Shown here: in pieces, positions 34,176-46,062 of the stretch
How positions within the stretch are numbered: position 1 is the first letter of the stretch
How the letters are laid out: every line of letters begins with the position of its first letter
Made by a program: the position numbers and the translations under genes
The notes under the pieces: generated by a model
The model's input: the letters and a program-made list of their open reading frames with translations, nothing else
What the model was told of the DNA's origin: nothing
Databases searched by the model: none
Assembly: GCA_007922195.1 (NCBI GenBank)
Contig: ML682007.1
Location: forward strand, 17,220,487-17,284,486
Direction: 5' to 3'
Source: Podocnemis expansa
Lineage: Eukaryota > Chordata > Testudines > Podocnemididae
Length of the DNA: 64,000 nucleotides

Positions 34176-35289
34176 CTCTAACCTCATAGAATATGGTATA
34201 ATCATATTGTACTAACCCATTTTTGACTCACTTTACATCATGTGAATAAAAATACAACTGGTTAAGAGGGATGCTTTACAATATTTTTTAAACATACTCT
34301 AGCATCTGTTTATAGACTGAGCAAACATAAATGCGTTTTGGGTTTAATGCAAAACACACAAAACCCAACAAGAACAAGACACTCCACAGTACACATGCTC
34401 CCTCTTCCCCATTTGTGAGAATAGCCAACACCTGACATATGTATAGTCACACTACTTAATGCGCTACTTAAAAGGCGCTCAAATACTACAGCACAGTATA
34501 AGAATCTATGTAGAACAGAATAAAACAGAACAGAAATCAATGGAAAGATTCCCATTGATCTCAGTGGCTTTTGGATAAGGCCCTTTAAAAACAGAAGTTT
34601 TAAGTTTACATTTAGATTTGCAATTTGTTTAATTTGCCTCGAGTAAAATTCAAGCTTATATATTGATAAACATGTAGCATATGGTCCTTTCAGCACCCTG
34701 TGACAAATTAATGAGTTAACTGCCCATCAGTGGGATCTGAGAATAAGGCGATGTCTACATCCCTCCAGAGACATACCAGAAAAGGCGTTGGTGGTCAGGA
34801 AAAGCTCCGGGGGGGGGGCTGCTGAAAACTTTCCCCATTGCGTCCCAAACTGATGGAGCCTTTCCCTGCTGTCAGAGACTTTCACTGAGGAGGAGAAAGG
34901 CCCTGGAAGCAGAACAGTACTATCCTAAAAATAGCAGTGAAGATACGATACCCACTATTTGGACCTACAGAATGTCACTACTGGTGTGCATATGGTACAT
35001 GCTCTGAGCTCAGGCATGAGCACGCCTCTTGCCTTGTCTCACTGCCTACACTACCTGTGCTATGGAGACATGCAATGCCTGTACTTTACACCCCCACCTA
35101 AGTGCAGACACAGACTAATGTTACCTTTCTGTAAATGGCTTCAGATGGCTTATATGAATGATAATGTCAGAGGACAAATAAACAGAGTCACTAGAGGTCA
35201 ATTGTAGCCAGGAAGTTGAATTTGTTACTGTTTTACAGAGGTACGTTTCCATGCATCCTTGCCATTTAGAACAATAAGATCAGCAAAAT
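34176..35289. other. Unannotated stretch
   Basis: A 128-codon minus-strand frame at 34310-34696 has no family resemblance and is probably chance. AAGGCGATGTCTACATCCC at 34746 may be one end of a lost MITE. A G-run of 9 or 10 is near 34810. Confidence 0.45.
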
Positions 35290-35445
35290 AGTGCTTGTAT
35301 GGTTAGAGCACAGGGCTAAAAAGTCAGTTGTTCTGAGTTCTCATACTTGCACTGATTCACTAAGTGACCTTCATTAAGTTATTTAACCTCTCTGTGCCTC
35401 TGTCTTTTTCTCTAATATTAGGGTTACATCATTCATTTGCCAGAA
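35290..35445 (+). repeat. MIR/CORE-SINE relic
   Basis: GGTTAGAGCACAGGGCTAAA, GTTCTGAGTTCTCATACTTG and AAGTTATTTAACCTCTCTG then TGCCTCTGTC are in MIR order on the plus strand. Confidence 0.75.
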
Positions 35446-35713
35446 CAGTGTATTAAAATCTAGACTACCTACCACTGTGTTCATAAAAATGAATATTCTT
35501 AGGCCAGTGGTTTGATACTGAGTCACTATCTGGAACACCTATGTCAGGTATCAGACACTTAACTCAGTCACTGGATCTGTATGGTGACCAGAGATCACAA
35601 CTCCATTTGATTTTAATGGGAATGATAGGTTACTCCTATAACAGTCAATGGGGTTTTAAGGCTTACCTCACCATGGGAAGAGCTGAAAGAAACCCATTTT
35701 CAAACCTCTAAAG

Positions 35714-36131
35714 CAGTGTTTTTCAACACTGGTGTGCTTTAAGAACTGTCCAAATGTGCCATGAAATTTTGTACAGTGGTAATGAAAATCAATGTAAAAC
35801 TAACACTGTTTCATCTTAAATGGTATTCTGTCCAACCACAATTATAACTCATAAAACTTGTGAAAATTAACCATCAAATTAAAAGAAAGGTATCGGTCAA
35901 AACAGAAAGGTGGCCAAAGGGCAAAACTGAGATGACCTGTATTTTTTGAAAGATTAATGCATTTGATCTTTCTTTAGCCTGTTGTATGCATTATGTTGCA
36001 AACTACTCCAGGAAAATGTAAGTAAATGTGATGTTTAGGAGCAATCAGTTCAGTCGAAAAAGGTGGGTGTACTGTGGAATTGTTTGCCTCATTGAAGTGT
36101 GCTGTGTTACTGAAAAGGTTGGGAACCACTG
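35714..36131. mobile_element. Non-autonomous hAT element
   Basis: Starts CAGTGTTTTTCAACACTGG and ends AAGGTTGGGAACCACTG, hAT-type termini. The 8-bp flanks CTCTAAAG (35706-35713) and CTCTGAAG (36132-36139) differ by one base. It is 418 bp with no transposase frame. The frame at 36074-36460 starts inside it and is a chance frame. Confidence 0.88.
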
Positions 36132-36139
36132 CTCTGAAG

Positions 36140-37671
36140 GCCAAAGTCAACCCTGAATTCAGTAAGGCTCAGGGACGGTGGGAGTCAGTGCAAAATGTGG
36201 CACTAAATCTCTTATGTTCAGGATGGATGCTCAGCAGGTTAACAATATACAGCAGCAAGTTCTCCTTTGCCATATTAGTTCTTGAGTGTCACACCCTTCA
36301 GCCATATAAAATGATTCAAAAGGCACTCTGGGAGACAACCCAACAGTATAGCCATGCAGATAAATATCCAGAAGGGCTTTTTAGCGTATCCTGCTCTTTA
36401 GTGCTCAGTCACCCCTCTCAGAACAGCTCCACAGTCTGTCTCTATCTGGTTTTAGCATAGCTGCAGCGGCTCTGCAGGGCAGGGTGGATAGCACACAAGC
36501 CTTGTATTAAGAGGACAAATGGCCTAATCCCGAGCCCCAGCACTGACTGCTTCGTGCTGCCTCAGCAAGGCAAAGCAACCAGAAAGCTGCCTGAAAGAGA
36601 CAGCTGATTACCCCTGCCAAAGAGGTGGAGGGCAAAAAGTTTAGCAGGGGCATGCCCAGGACAGAAGTGGATGGATTGGAGTGCATTGTACTCCACCTGA
36701 TCCTAAGCTAGTGACATAGCACCCATGGGAATGCTGCAATCACCATAATTTAGAGCTGCTCCTGGGCTGTTCAAAACAATACTGAGTATTGTTTTGAGCC
36801 CCCCTTTTCCCCCCTCCACTTGCTGGTCCAAGATCAGGGCACTGAAAAAGTGGCTTAGCACTCTCTTTTCCCCACACCACTCTCCTCAGCTGCAATGATG
36901 ACCCAACTCAAAAATCATTCCTTGACTTGAACTAGCTCAGAAACCCATCACAAAAGAACTGCCAGATTTCAGACCTAACACTGAATCCTTTACAACATCT
37001 TGCTAGTCTGCTCGGGATAATATCTTTGCAGTGCTCCACGTATAATGCCTTCTCTCCAAGTGCTATTTCTTTCCTTTTGCAAATGTAAATATCTGGGGCA
37101 CCCTCATCAGAGATGGAATATTTTAATTACAGCAAACCAGTGAAAACATGTTAGTGTAAAGCGCTCAACTGTTTGTTGTAGCCTGAAGCTCCCTCTGCTG
37201 AAGCACATGAGTAAAGCAGAGGTTAATTAGTAATTTTAGTCAAGTCGTTAGTTCTGAGTCTCCTCTTAGTCCAATCAATGCATAAAATGTTAGTGGTGGA
37301 ATAATCAAGCCCATAATGATCTCCATGGTCAGAGAGAAATAATGGATCTATCCTCAAAAATGTGTTACAGAATTTGATGGTTATTGTCCAAATCCTTGCA
37401 TTAAAACTATTGTGAGATCTGGTATTTTGGACTATTAGTTTAAAATGTTTAGCAATATTTAGCCTATAAAGTCTCCTTAGCATGACCACCAGTGTTAAAA
37501 TTTTGCAGCCTAAGCCATTTTAAGTACCCTTTCCAGAGGTTACCAATGTTTATGGTAATTTGGGTGAGAAATGTGATGATCTTAAGCAAACTGAAGTCAT
37601 TACCAACCTCTTGTACAATCAGACATGATCCTACCTGGGACACACACTGACATTTTTAATAGGGAGACAAA
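36140..37671. other. Unannotated stretch
   Basis: No gene or repeat was recognised. Confidence 0.5.
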
Positions 37672-37800
37672 GTGGGTGAGGCAATATCTTTTATTGCACC
37701 AACTTCTTTTGGTAAACAACACAAAGTTTTGAGCTACACAGAGTTCTTCTGATCCAATAAAAATATTTCCTCACCTCCCTTGTCTCTAATATTCTGTGAC
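37672..37800 (+). mobile_element. Foldback element, internally deleted copy
   Basis: GTGGGTGAGGCAATATC..TTTTATTGCACCAAC at the left and GATCCAATAAAAATATTTCC then CTCACCTCCC at the right are the inverted ends seen at 19288-19680. The interior is reduced to about 60 bases. Confidence 0.75.
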
Positions 37801-39689
37801 CAGCTCTGCAAACAATAGTTATGATAGCAAAATAGTCAAGATACCACTCAAGTTGAACTATTACCCCTTTCTCTAAATCCTTCCCAACAAAATGGAAAGC
37901 TAGAACCCGTGCACATTCGGTACAACCCTTGGAACTAAAGTTCTCACAAAGCTCATCTTTCAAAGTTAAGGCCTTTTCACCCTCAGTAGGAAACAGTAGA
38001 GTTGACCACTCCAGACAAGATAACTCTACTGGTGTGCCCCTGTTCAGCAATGACACAGCACTGTAGCAGCTGGTTATGTTGCATTATGTTGTATGACATT
38101 CTGCCAACCCAAAAATTAAAGTCACAACATAAAAATCAAACTAAAGAACCATACCAAGGGAGCAAAGATATCTGCGTCTCTGTTGCAATTTCCAACACCC
38201 TTTATCTAATTATTTATGTTATTGTGTTTGTGGGTTTAAGCTCTTCAGAGAAATTAGATCTCCAGAAAGATCTAACTTGAAAACAGATGTTTGTACTTCT
38301 ATTTTCATTACATGCTGGTCTTTGATGAATAATGGATTATAGGATAGGAAATGTCATTTCTTTTATCAGACTTCAAGTACGGCTAGACAAGTTCAGATAG
38401 CACAAGCAACTCTCTAAAATCGGATGCATTCTCCATGCCTGCAACAATTATGGGAGCAATTCATATTGTTTTCATATAAAACTTCCCTTTTATTCTCAAA
38501 CATGAAACACAGGCACTTTGAGATTTAAGCTGATCACATGCAGGGGTCAATAAGGGATTTTTCCCCTCTGTGTACAAAACAGAGCAAGGGGCTGTCATAG
38601 TTGTTGAGGGAGTTTTGCCAGGCAATGTTTAAATCAAGGATAATGCTCCACAGAATGACTGAATAAGAGGAAGAAGTATTCAATAAGCCAAATTTTAATT
38701 CACCATGTTTGCACCTTTCATGCATTCACTTTCTGAGAACATTCATGAAGTGAAGTTCTTTTCCTGGAAAACAACTATGTGGCCAAAATTCATGGCTGTT
38801 AGAAGAAGCAATAGTAGATGACCCCTCATTTTTAAACCCATTTTTCCAAAGTCCAACTGCTGCTGCTTTGAAGCAGATCACAAGCTCTGACACCAACCTA
38901 TGGGATTCTGATAGATTCATATTTCTAGCAACAACTTCTGAGGAAAAGGCCTAATTCATCGGACATGGAAAAGAAAAATTTATGCTGCAGCTGGCCTAGC
39001 TCCTCCTAACTCCACAAGTTATTCATGAAAGCACCAAAGGCCCAGACAGTTAATTACACCAATCCCTCTTTATTATAGTTACACTTGTCCAATAAGAGAA
39101 CAGAAACAATATCATGTGATTGAAGTGAGCAATCACACAGCAGCAATGAGTCCACACAGCAAAACAGTTCACAAGCACCTCCTCAGCTGAATTTCTTTCT
39201 CTCCTACTAAATGGTCCTTGAATCAATCCAAATAACCAAAATAAGCCAAAACAATTCCAACAAAATGAAATTAATCAGGTAAAATGTTTATTACTAATTG
39301 TTCACACAATACTAATGGTTCATGCAGGTCCATTCTGAAGTGGCATCCTTTTAACAGATGGCTCAGCAAAAAATATTAATCTCCCCTTTCAATAATATCC
39401 ATAAATTGTGTAAAAAAAACAGCCATATTATTACATGGAGGAACAACAATTATTCTAAAGGGCGATGGCTAATTGATGTCCTGATCAAGAGGGCTCAACT
39501 AATGAGAAGGCAAAGAAGCTTAATCCATGTAGTTTATCCAAAAGACTCTTAAGAGGTTACTTGATCATATTTATAGTTACTGAAGAAGAGAAAAAATTCT
39601 AATAGTAAAGATCTTCTTAATTAGTTGACAAACATGTAACGAGATCCAATGGCTAGATCCTGAAGTAAAATAAATTCAGGCTAGAAATA
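37801..39689. other. Unannotated stretch
   Basis: No gene or confident repeat was found. Frames on both strands are short and unrelated to known families. Confidence 0.5.
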
Positions 39690-39932
39690 AGGCTCTTTTT
39701 TTCAATAGTGAGGGCAATTAATCATTGGAATAAGCTACCGAGGGATGTGATGAATATATCTTTAAATTAAGACTGAATGTCTTCCTAACAGATACGCTCT
39801 AGCTCATTTAGAAGTTATGGACCTGATGGAAGAACCACTGAGCAAAAGTTTATGATCTGCCTTATGTAGGATATCAGACTAGATGATCAGAATGATCCCT
39901 GCTGACCTTAAAAAGTCTACAAATCTATTATT
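39690..39932 (+). mobile_element. Older CR1/L3-like LINE 3' end
   Basis: AATTAATCATTGGAATAAGC then TACCGAGGGATGTGATG correspond to the end of a CR1-type ORF2; the 3' end reads TCAGACTAGATGATCAGAATG..CTGCTGACCTTAAAAAG. Similar in type to the minus-strand copy at 40935-41985. Confidence 0.75.
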
Positions 39933-40934
39933 TGTGTTCTTTCACATTAAGTAATGTAATTGCAGGGGCTACTTCATGTAACTGTCTGAACTTTTTTAAA
40001 GTCATTGAAATATTTGTTGCAACATTGGTATCAGCAAGTTCGACATGTTTTCATGTTGTATTAAAATTATGATGCAGTATACTAGAGTAACTAAAAACTC
40101 AAATATACTTGGAAATACATTGTATGTTTTTTTTCCTCTGTTTTTCTTATGGTTTGTTCCATTGTGGTCGTATTGTTGGGGAAGAGGTTGCATGTTTTGT
40201 TTTTTGAAAGACATAAGACCAGAATAAGAGAATTAAAACCCAGAGTCCAATCTGAAGTGGTGGGGCTGTCAAAGCTGAATCATTTTTACACCAGTCGATG
40301 CTGCCTGTCTAGAAATCTAATTCTGGTCAATCTGTTTATCATGTCAGGTACCTTGTCTGTGTTCAAATCATTTCTTGGCCAGGAGTCAGATGCCTGGGAC
40401 AGAGGCCAAGGGCCTGTGCAATAGAACTCATTAGAGGCTTTGACAAGGAGCCTGAATGAGATGGCAATCACAGCCTTTGACTGACACTTACAAAGTGAGC
40501 TGCAGAAAACCCAGCAAGCAGCTTGGATTGAAACCAAATGCCTTTTTTGCCTCCATGGTCTTGTGGTGTCTAATACAATAATATTTCATTTTGTTCTATG
40601 ATCAGTTTTCATCTGAAACCCAAATATGCACAGTGAATAAAATTAATTAAAGCTGGTGTTTGGTGTTAGCCTAGTTGGTGGTTTTGAAATGTATAAAATG
40701 TGGACCGGTGCTTTGGAAATTCCCATGCATACTCAGTAAAAGAACCTTGATCCTAACATGATACTTCTCCCCCATGTCCTTCCAGCTCTGCCCAGGCACC
40801 TCAGGCCTCAGCTGCTCTAACGCCTCCTTTTAGTGAGCCCATTCCAGAAACATCACCATCAATTCTGCCAATGCACCCCAGCTGTGGCTAGCACCCAGCC
40901 ACTCCAGCCTCCTGCAGATTAACAATCATACTGA
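39933..40934. other. Unannotated stretch
   Basis: No gene or repeat could be supported between the two older LINE relics. Confidence 0.5.
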
Positions 40935-41985
40935 ACGGATAGATTGTAAACCAAAAGGGACCAGTCTGATCATTCTAGTCTGAACCCCTGCATAACACGG
41001 AACATACAATTTCCGCCTAGTAATTCCTGCACCAAGCCAATAATATCTGACTGAACTCAAAAGTATATTTCAGAAAGATCCCTAATCTTGATTTAAAAGC
41101 ACAGAATCCACCATATCCCTGGCTAAACTGGTCTGATGATTAATTATCCTCACTGTAAAATATCTGTAGTTTATTTCTAGTCTGAATTTGTCTAGCTTCA
41201 GCTTCCAGCTCCTCAATTTTTTTTTATATTTATGTCTGTGAGATTAAAGAAACCTATGCTATCAGCAATCTTCTCCATACATAGGTACTTACTAACTGTG
41301 ATCAGGTCACCTCTTAACTTTTGTTGAGTAAACTAAATAATGTCTTTGGTTCCTTGCTGCAAGGCAGCTTTTCCAGATGTCAAATTACTCTTCTGGCTCT
41401 TTTCTGAACCTTTTCTAATTTGTCAGTGTCCTTTAGAAAGTGTTGACACGAGAAGTAGAAGCAGTATTCCACTAATGGTTTCATCAATGCCATGTACAGT
41501 GGTAATGACATCTCCTTTCTTTCGTACAAAAATTTTCTGCTTATTCTCATTAACTCTCTTATCCACTCCATCATACTGTGAGCTCCTATTCAGTTTGATT
41601 AACAATAGTTACTTCTATGTCCCTCTCAGTGATTCATTTCCTGGATACTGTATCCCATCTATAATTATGAGCTTCATTCATTTTTCCTAGATACATGACC
41701 TTGCATTTGGTTTAATTACAATACATTTCATTCAAAGGAGCCCAGTTTACCAGATTTCTCTGTTGAACTGAGCTGTCCCTCTAACTACTTTTCACACCAC
41801 CAATTTTTTTGAAATCTGAAAATTTGTGTGTAATCTGCATTGCTTTTATATTTTCTCCAAACACCAACAAAGAAACTGAATAGTATTGGGCCAAGAACCT
41901 ATCCCTGCAGAAGCCCACTAGAAGCACTTTGACTGGACAGTGACTCCCCATTTACAATTACTTTTTGAGATGTATCAGTTAACCA
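40935..41985 (-). mobile_element. Older CR1/L3-like LINE relic
   Basis: On the minus strand the element reads from a reverse-transcriptase-proximal region near 41985 (GGGCCAAGAACCTATCCC at 41889 is the complement of the motif B surroundings) to a 3' end near 40940 with GGGACCAGTCTGATCATTC. The block at 41380-41574 codes for PLYMALMKPLVEYCFYF and KLEKVQKRA, the counterpart of the CR1 LVRPHLEYC region. It is heavily mutated. Bases 41640-41880 are weakly matching. Confidence 0.78.
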
Positions 41986-42039
41986 GTTCATAAATTATTT
42001 AATGTGTGCTATGGCAATTTTGTATAGTGATAAAAATAA

Positions 42040-42200
42040 AAAAAATGAAATCAAATGTCATTTCTAACCAGAAATATTTTTAAAACCTTATCAGAGTGAC
42101 CCTTTTCATTTATTTAAATTTAATTGAAACCAACATTTCCAAAAAACATTTCACTTCTGATAAATCAGAATTTTACAACAGCAAAAAGTTCCCCCAGGAA
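42040..42200. repeat. AT-rich GAAA/TTTC interspersed repeat, copy c
   Basis: Wording such as TTTCCAAAAAACATTTCAC and GTTCCCCCAGGAAGTTTC resembles segments near 11020 and 48540. Weak similarity. Confidence 0.35.
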
Positions 42201-42731
42201 GTTTCTGATCAGCTCTGTTAAATAATCCTGCTTTTAGTCCACCAATACTGAAAAGTTTGCCATCCCTATCCCTTATTCTGGTCTTTGCCATGCCATGTAG
42301 TAGTTTTGTGATATAAATCAGTGCATGCCTTTATGAAACTCCACCAAGTTTCACCAGTTGTTCAGTCAAATCCAGGGTCTGAACCTAAATCTCTAGTGGT
42401 GCAAGGTCAATTTGCATTGACCAACTGCATCAAAAGGTGTCTCATAAAGGGTGAAATAAGTCTGTACAGAAAGTCAGCACAGTGTTTTTCCATCACTGAA
42501 GCATCTATTTTGAATGCTTAAGTGGGACTACATTGATGTATAGCTCTTATGCTGTTCTTCTGCACAGGAGTGTATTCTAGTGCAGAGAGAACAGAGCAAA
42601 TAGTGTCCATCCCATATTAGTGAGTGGATTTGGCCTCTCTTCCTGAATGAGCTACTCAGGTTGGGAGGGCAGGTACTCTTGGATCCCTGTTTGTTCTTGA
42701 TTTCAGAAGAGCAGTCATTTTAGTTTGTTTT

Positions 42732-42930
42732 CAGCAAAAATGACAGAGAGTCCTCTGGCACCTTGGAGAATAACAAAAAAAAAAACTGGGGTGATGGGGG
42801 CATGAGCGTTTGTGGACTGGAACCCACTTTGTCAATCTGACAACGTGCGTTCTAGCCCATGAAATTTTATTTCCCAAAAGTTTTTTTTTTTGTTAGTCCC
42901 TACGGTGCCACAGGACTCCTCATCGTGTCT
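42732..42930 (+). mobile_element. Penelope-like repeat, copy 6 (diverged inverted pair)
   Basis: Opposed ends GAGAGTCCTCTGGCACC and GGTGCCACAGGACTCC, with GCATGAGCGTTTGTGG and CCCATGAAATTTTA inside, give the same inverted plan as copies 2 and 11. The hammerhead-like core is degraded on both sides. Confidence 0.7.
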
Positions 42931-43439
42931 GTTCTTGGATCAAGTGGGTAGGATGGCAAGATAATTAAGAGTATTTCTGATGTGGCAAGAGCACTTGCAA
43001 GGTGCAGTGAACATGCAAGGATGATGTCTATTTAAGGACTGTGTGCAGCAATACTTGGTTTTGTTAGCATGGGTTTTTCATAAACATCTTTGCCTTTGTC
43101 ACTTGCAGTTGGGATTCTTTACATGGGGCTATCAGCTGGTACAGAGTGCAGCCACCCACTTTTTTAGCTGCATTATCCAAAGGGATGCCAGTACTATGAA
43201 AACTGCTCTAGTTCTCTGTTCATATCTAAATATTGTCACTGCAATCTTTAGGGGTATTCATCCTATGGCCCTATAGCTTGATGTTTGCTAACAATAAGTA
43301 AGTGCTCCAATAAATTCCTTCCATAAGAAAGATTATAATAGGCCATGCTGTGCACCTTCATCTCAGGATTGTGCAAGAGCCATTTCACAGCTCACAGAGA
43401 CCCTTCTCTAGCCAAAGAACATTTCAATGTAGTTTTCAC
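42931..43439. other. Unannotated stretch
   Basis: No gene or repeat was identified. Confidence 0.45.
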
Positions 43440-44289
43440 CAGGGCCATAACTAGGCCCGGGACAGCGGGCCAAAGCCCCAGGCAGGGAATTTTAGAGGGC
43501 GCAGGGGATGGATCTGGCTTCCCAGGGGGGTCACTGACACCTGGCACATGGGTCTCATGCCCCAAGTCCCAGTGCCCTGGGTTCCTAGTGTGGCCTCTGC
43601 CTCTCCCGGCCCCATCTCCAGCTGGAGATCAGGGGCTAGGCCACCCACCACAGCCAGCTGCTGTTCCCGCCCTGTCCCCAGCCAGGAACTCAGGCCAGGC
43701 CGCCTGTGGTGGTGTCCACCTCTCCCAACCCCATCCCCAGCCAGCAAGTACCCGAGGCAGGATTGGGCCTGTGTCCAAGAGATGGAGCAGGTAAATGCAA
43801 GGCAGCTGTGCTCCAGGGGCAAGAGTAGCCAGCATGCTGAGCAGCCTCCAGCTTCAGCATATCAGTGCCAGTTTCACAACTTCTACTAATTGAGGACAAT
43901 AATGGAAAATACTGCCAGTATGTTAATGCTGAAGTGTTGCAATGGGCATTTTTGTGAATTAATGGTTGCCGTGCTGGGGGCCCCACAGCTCCGGCTGGTC
44001 TGGCCAGGTTTATGGGGGCCCTAGCCTGGCAGCACTCCTTGCCCTGGACTGCCACCACTAGAGGCCACACCATTTGCTGGCCTGCCCTACCCTATGGGGC
44101 AGACCAGTCAGCCTGAGGGTAAAGGCCCTGGATCCTCCTTCCCCTAGCACTAAGAGCCAGCCCCATGGCTGCAGCCCTGCTAGCCTGCCCTCAGAGCCAA
44201 GTGCCAACTCACACTCAGGTGTGGCAATGACTTGGTCAGCCTACAAGAGTGAGCAGCCCTGGGCCCCCAGGGCCCTTAATCTGGCCCTG
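43440..44289. mobile_element. GC-rich element with short terminal inverted repeats
   Basis: An 850-bp island, markedly GC-rich against AT-rich surroundings, begins CAGGGCCATAACTAGG and ends CTTAATCTGGCCCTG, which are inverted complements over about 15 bases with mismatches. The CAGGG start is hAT-like, but I could not find a clear 8-bp duplication. Fragments at 23307 and 28016 appear related. Several overlapping frames exist on both strands (for example 149 codons at 43345-43794), which is expected from high GC content; none resembles a transposase. A more AT-rich interruption lies at about 43850-43970. Confidence 0.6.
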
Positions 44290-45399
44290 AATGTGTTTAC
44301 CAATTCTCTTCACACAAGCCATGAATCATCATCTAGATGGCAACAGAAGTTTGTTAGTTCATGCCCTTCATCAGATTTCAATGGTAACCTACAGTTGCAG
44401 AGAAAGTCAATATAGCATTGCTAGTCCTCCAAATCAGAGAACTTTGTTGGGACATACAATTGCCATTTAAACAAGATTGGACTCAAGCCTTATAACTAAA
44501 TAAAAACCTGTTACTTTTATCAACTAGTCTCTCTCTCTCTCCTGCATTTTGGATCACCCTTTCTCCCAATCATTTCAACCATTACTTAGGTAATGCAATG
44601 TATAGTGCAAACCTCTAGCAATAATATGAGCAACCTTGCATGGCAGTGTATGGAAACCACTCAGATGGTAAGAATCATGTGTATAGTGGAAGCCATTTAG
44701 GATTTGCTAGAATCAAAGTACTGCAACAGCAGTGGATTCACATAGGTATAATGTAGCCATGGCAACACAAAGAACTGACTTCTATCTTGAACAGTATTTT
44801 GCAATTCTTTCTCCTTCATCAAGAGTCAGAACAGGAGAATTTAGGCTTCTTAATCCCCTCAAAATTGCATCTTCCAGCTTAGTTCAAAAATGATTTCATG
44901 CTCTACTTCCATCAACCTCAGCTTTGTAAACCTTCTGTAGAAACATACCTTCTACACGTTGAGTATGATCCAGTCTTTGCAGCCATCTTGTTCTTAGCTG
45001 GTGCAAGCCTGCAACTTGACAAGGAACATCTAAGTAACACCTCATTTGTGATAAAAATCAAACCAATGGTTGTTAAGAATATGCCTTAAATGTTGACATT
45101 GAAAACTGTTTAGTTCTCTGTCCTCAGCTGTTTTTAACAGCCATGTTTCTATGTATACAACAGGGTTGTCAAGAACACTGCATTGAGCCATCAAAGCTTA
45201 GTCATGCAGATATCCTGCCGCGCAAAGAGAGCCCTTTGGAAAAGCTGAAAAGCTACCTATGCAAGAATAAGCTGGCAGGTGACTTCCTCAATTAAAGAAC
45301 CTCTTGCTATCAACCTGCTATCCAGATAAATGCAACTATTTACCCATTTTATATTATTACCATCTACCTATAAGTCATTCATTTCTATTTTACAAGAGG
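44290..45399. other. Unannotated stretch
   Basis: No gene was recognised. A short CT run is near 44529-44541. The sequence up to 45330 might contain the far 3' part of the RTE-like LINE that follows, but this could not be shown. Confidence 0.4.
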
Positions 45400-46062
45400 T
45401 ATGCGTAACTTTTGTTTTATAGCCTTTAATCCAAAGTTCCATAGGTTCTAAAATTTTTCACAGCTTTTCCAGTACTAGCCATTGTTGGTCAGTAATCTCT
45501 CCAAGTAACTGCAAATGAATATATACTACAGTCATTGACCCTCACGCAGTTAAATGTCCCACAGGTCATTAGGAGCACTAAATCCTTCGGCATCCTATAT
45601 TGATGTAGCACTACCACAGCACTGATCAATGCACTGAATCAAAAGCAGCTGCAAGTCTATCAACACTCTCATCATTTTTCAGTGATATTCTGCTATGCAT
45701 ATATAGAATGGATTGTAGGGCAGCCTGTACAGAAGCCAGACTGGTTGTCTGTCATTTTACAGTTCAGTCATTTTAGCTGCTTCAATAGTATAACTGAAAA
45801 CACTTTCCCAAACAGCAGCATTATTTCCCTATAATTTGAGCAATCTGATTCCTAATTTTTAAAAAGATCAGTGTTGCAGCCCCTTTTCCAATCTTCTGGA
45901 CTGTGACCAGTTTCCCAAATTTTTAATACAACTGTGAAGCCAGTGAACTAGATTCAGATCTTCACACTTTAGCAGTTCTGCTGGAATGTTATCAAAATCA
46001 GGCACTTCGTCATTTCCTAACTGTTTGATTACATGTATTACTTCCTCAAATGTCACCAGTCT
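45400..46062 (-). mobile_element. Decayed RTE-like LINE reverse transcriptase region
   Basis: On the minus strand the frame at 45868-46077 contains TFEEVIHVIKQLGNDEVPDF then DNIPAELLKCEDLNLVHWLH, the layout of the reverse transcriptase entry region (usually KNGKAPG and IPAELLK) in RTE-type LINEs. Further on, near 45745, QSGFCTGCPTIHSIYAY corresponds to the QAGFRPG-type block. It is distinct from CR1, which has HGFTKGKS at that place. Numerous stops and shifts follow. The exact clade is uncertain. Confidence 0.65.

Noticed and set aside
34310..34696. 128-codon minus-strand ORF
   Set aside because: No domain, no splice context, and composition typical of AT-rich chance frames.
36074..36460. 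128-codon plus-strand ORF
   Set aside because: It begins inside the right end of the hAT element at 35714-36131 and crosses its boundary, so it is accidental.
43345..44415. Several long overlapping ORFs on both strands, proline/serine-rich
   Set aside because: They arise from the high GC content of the 43440-44289 element, which lowers stop frequency; no protein family is recognisable.
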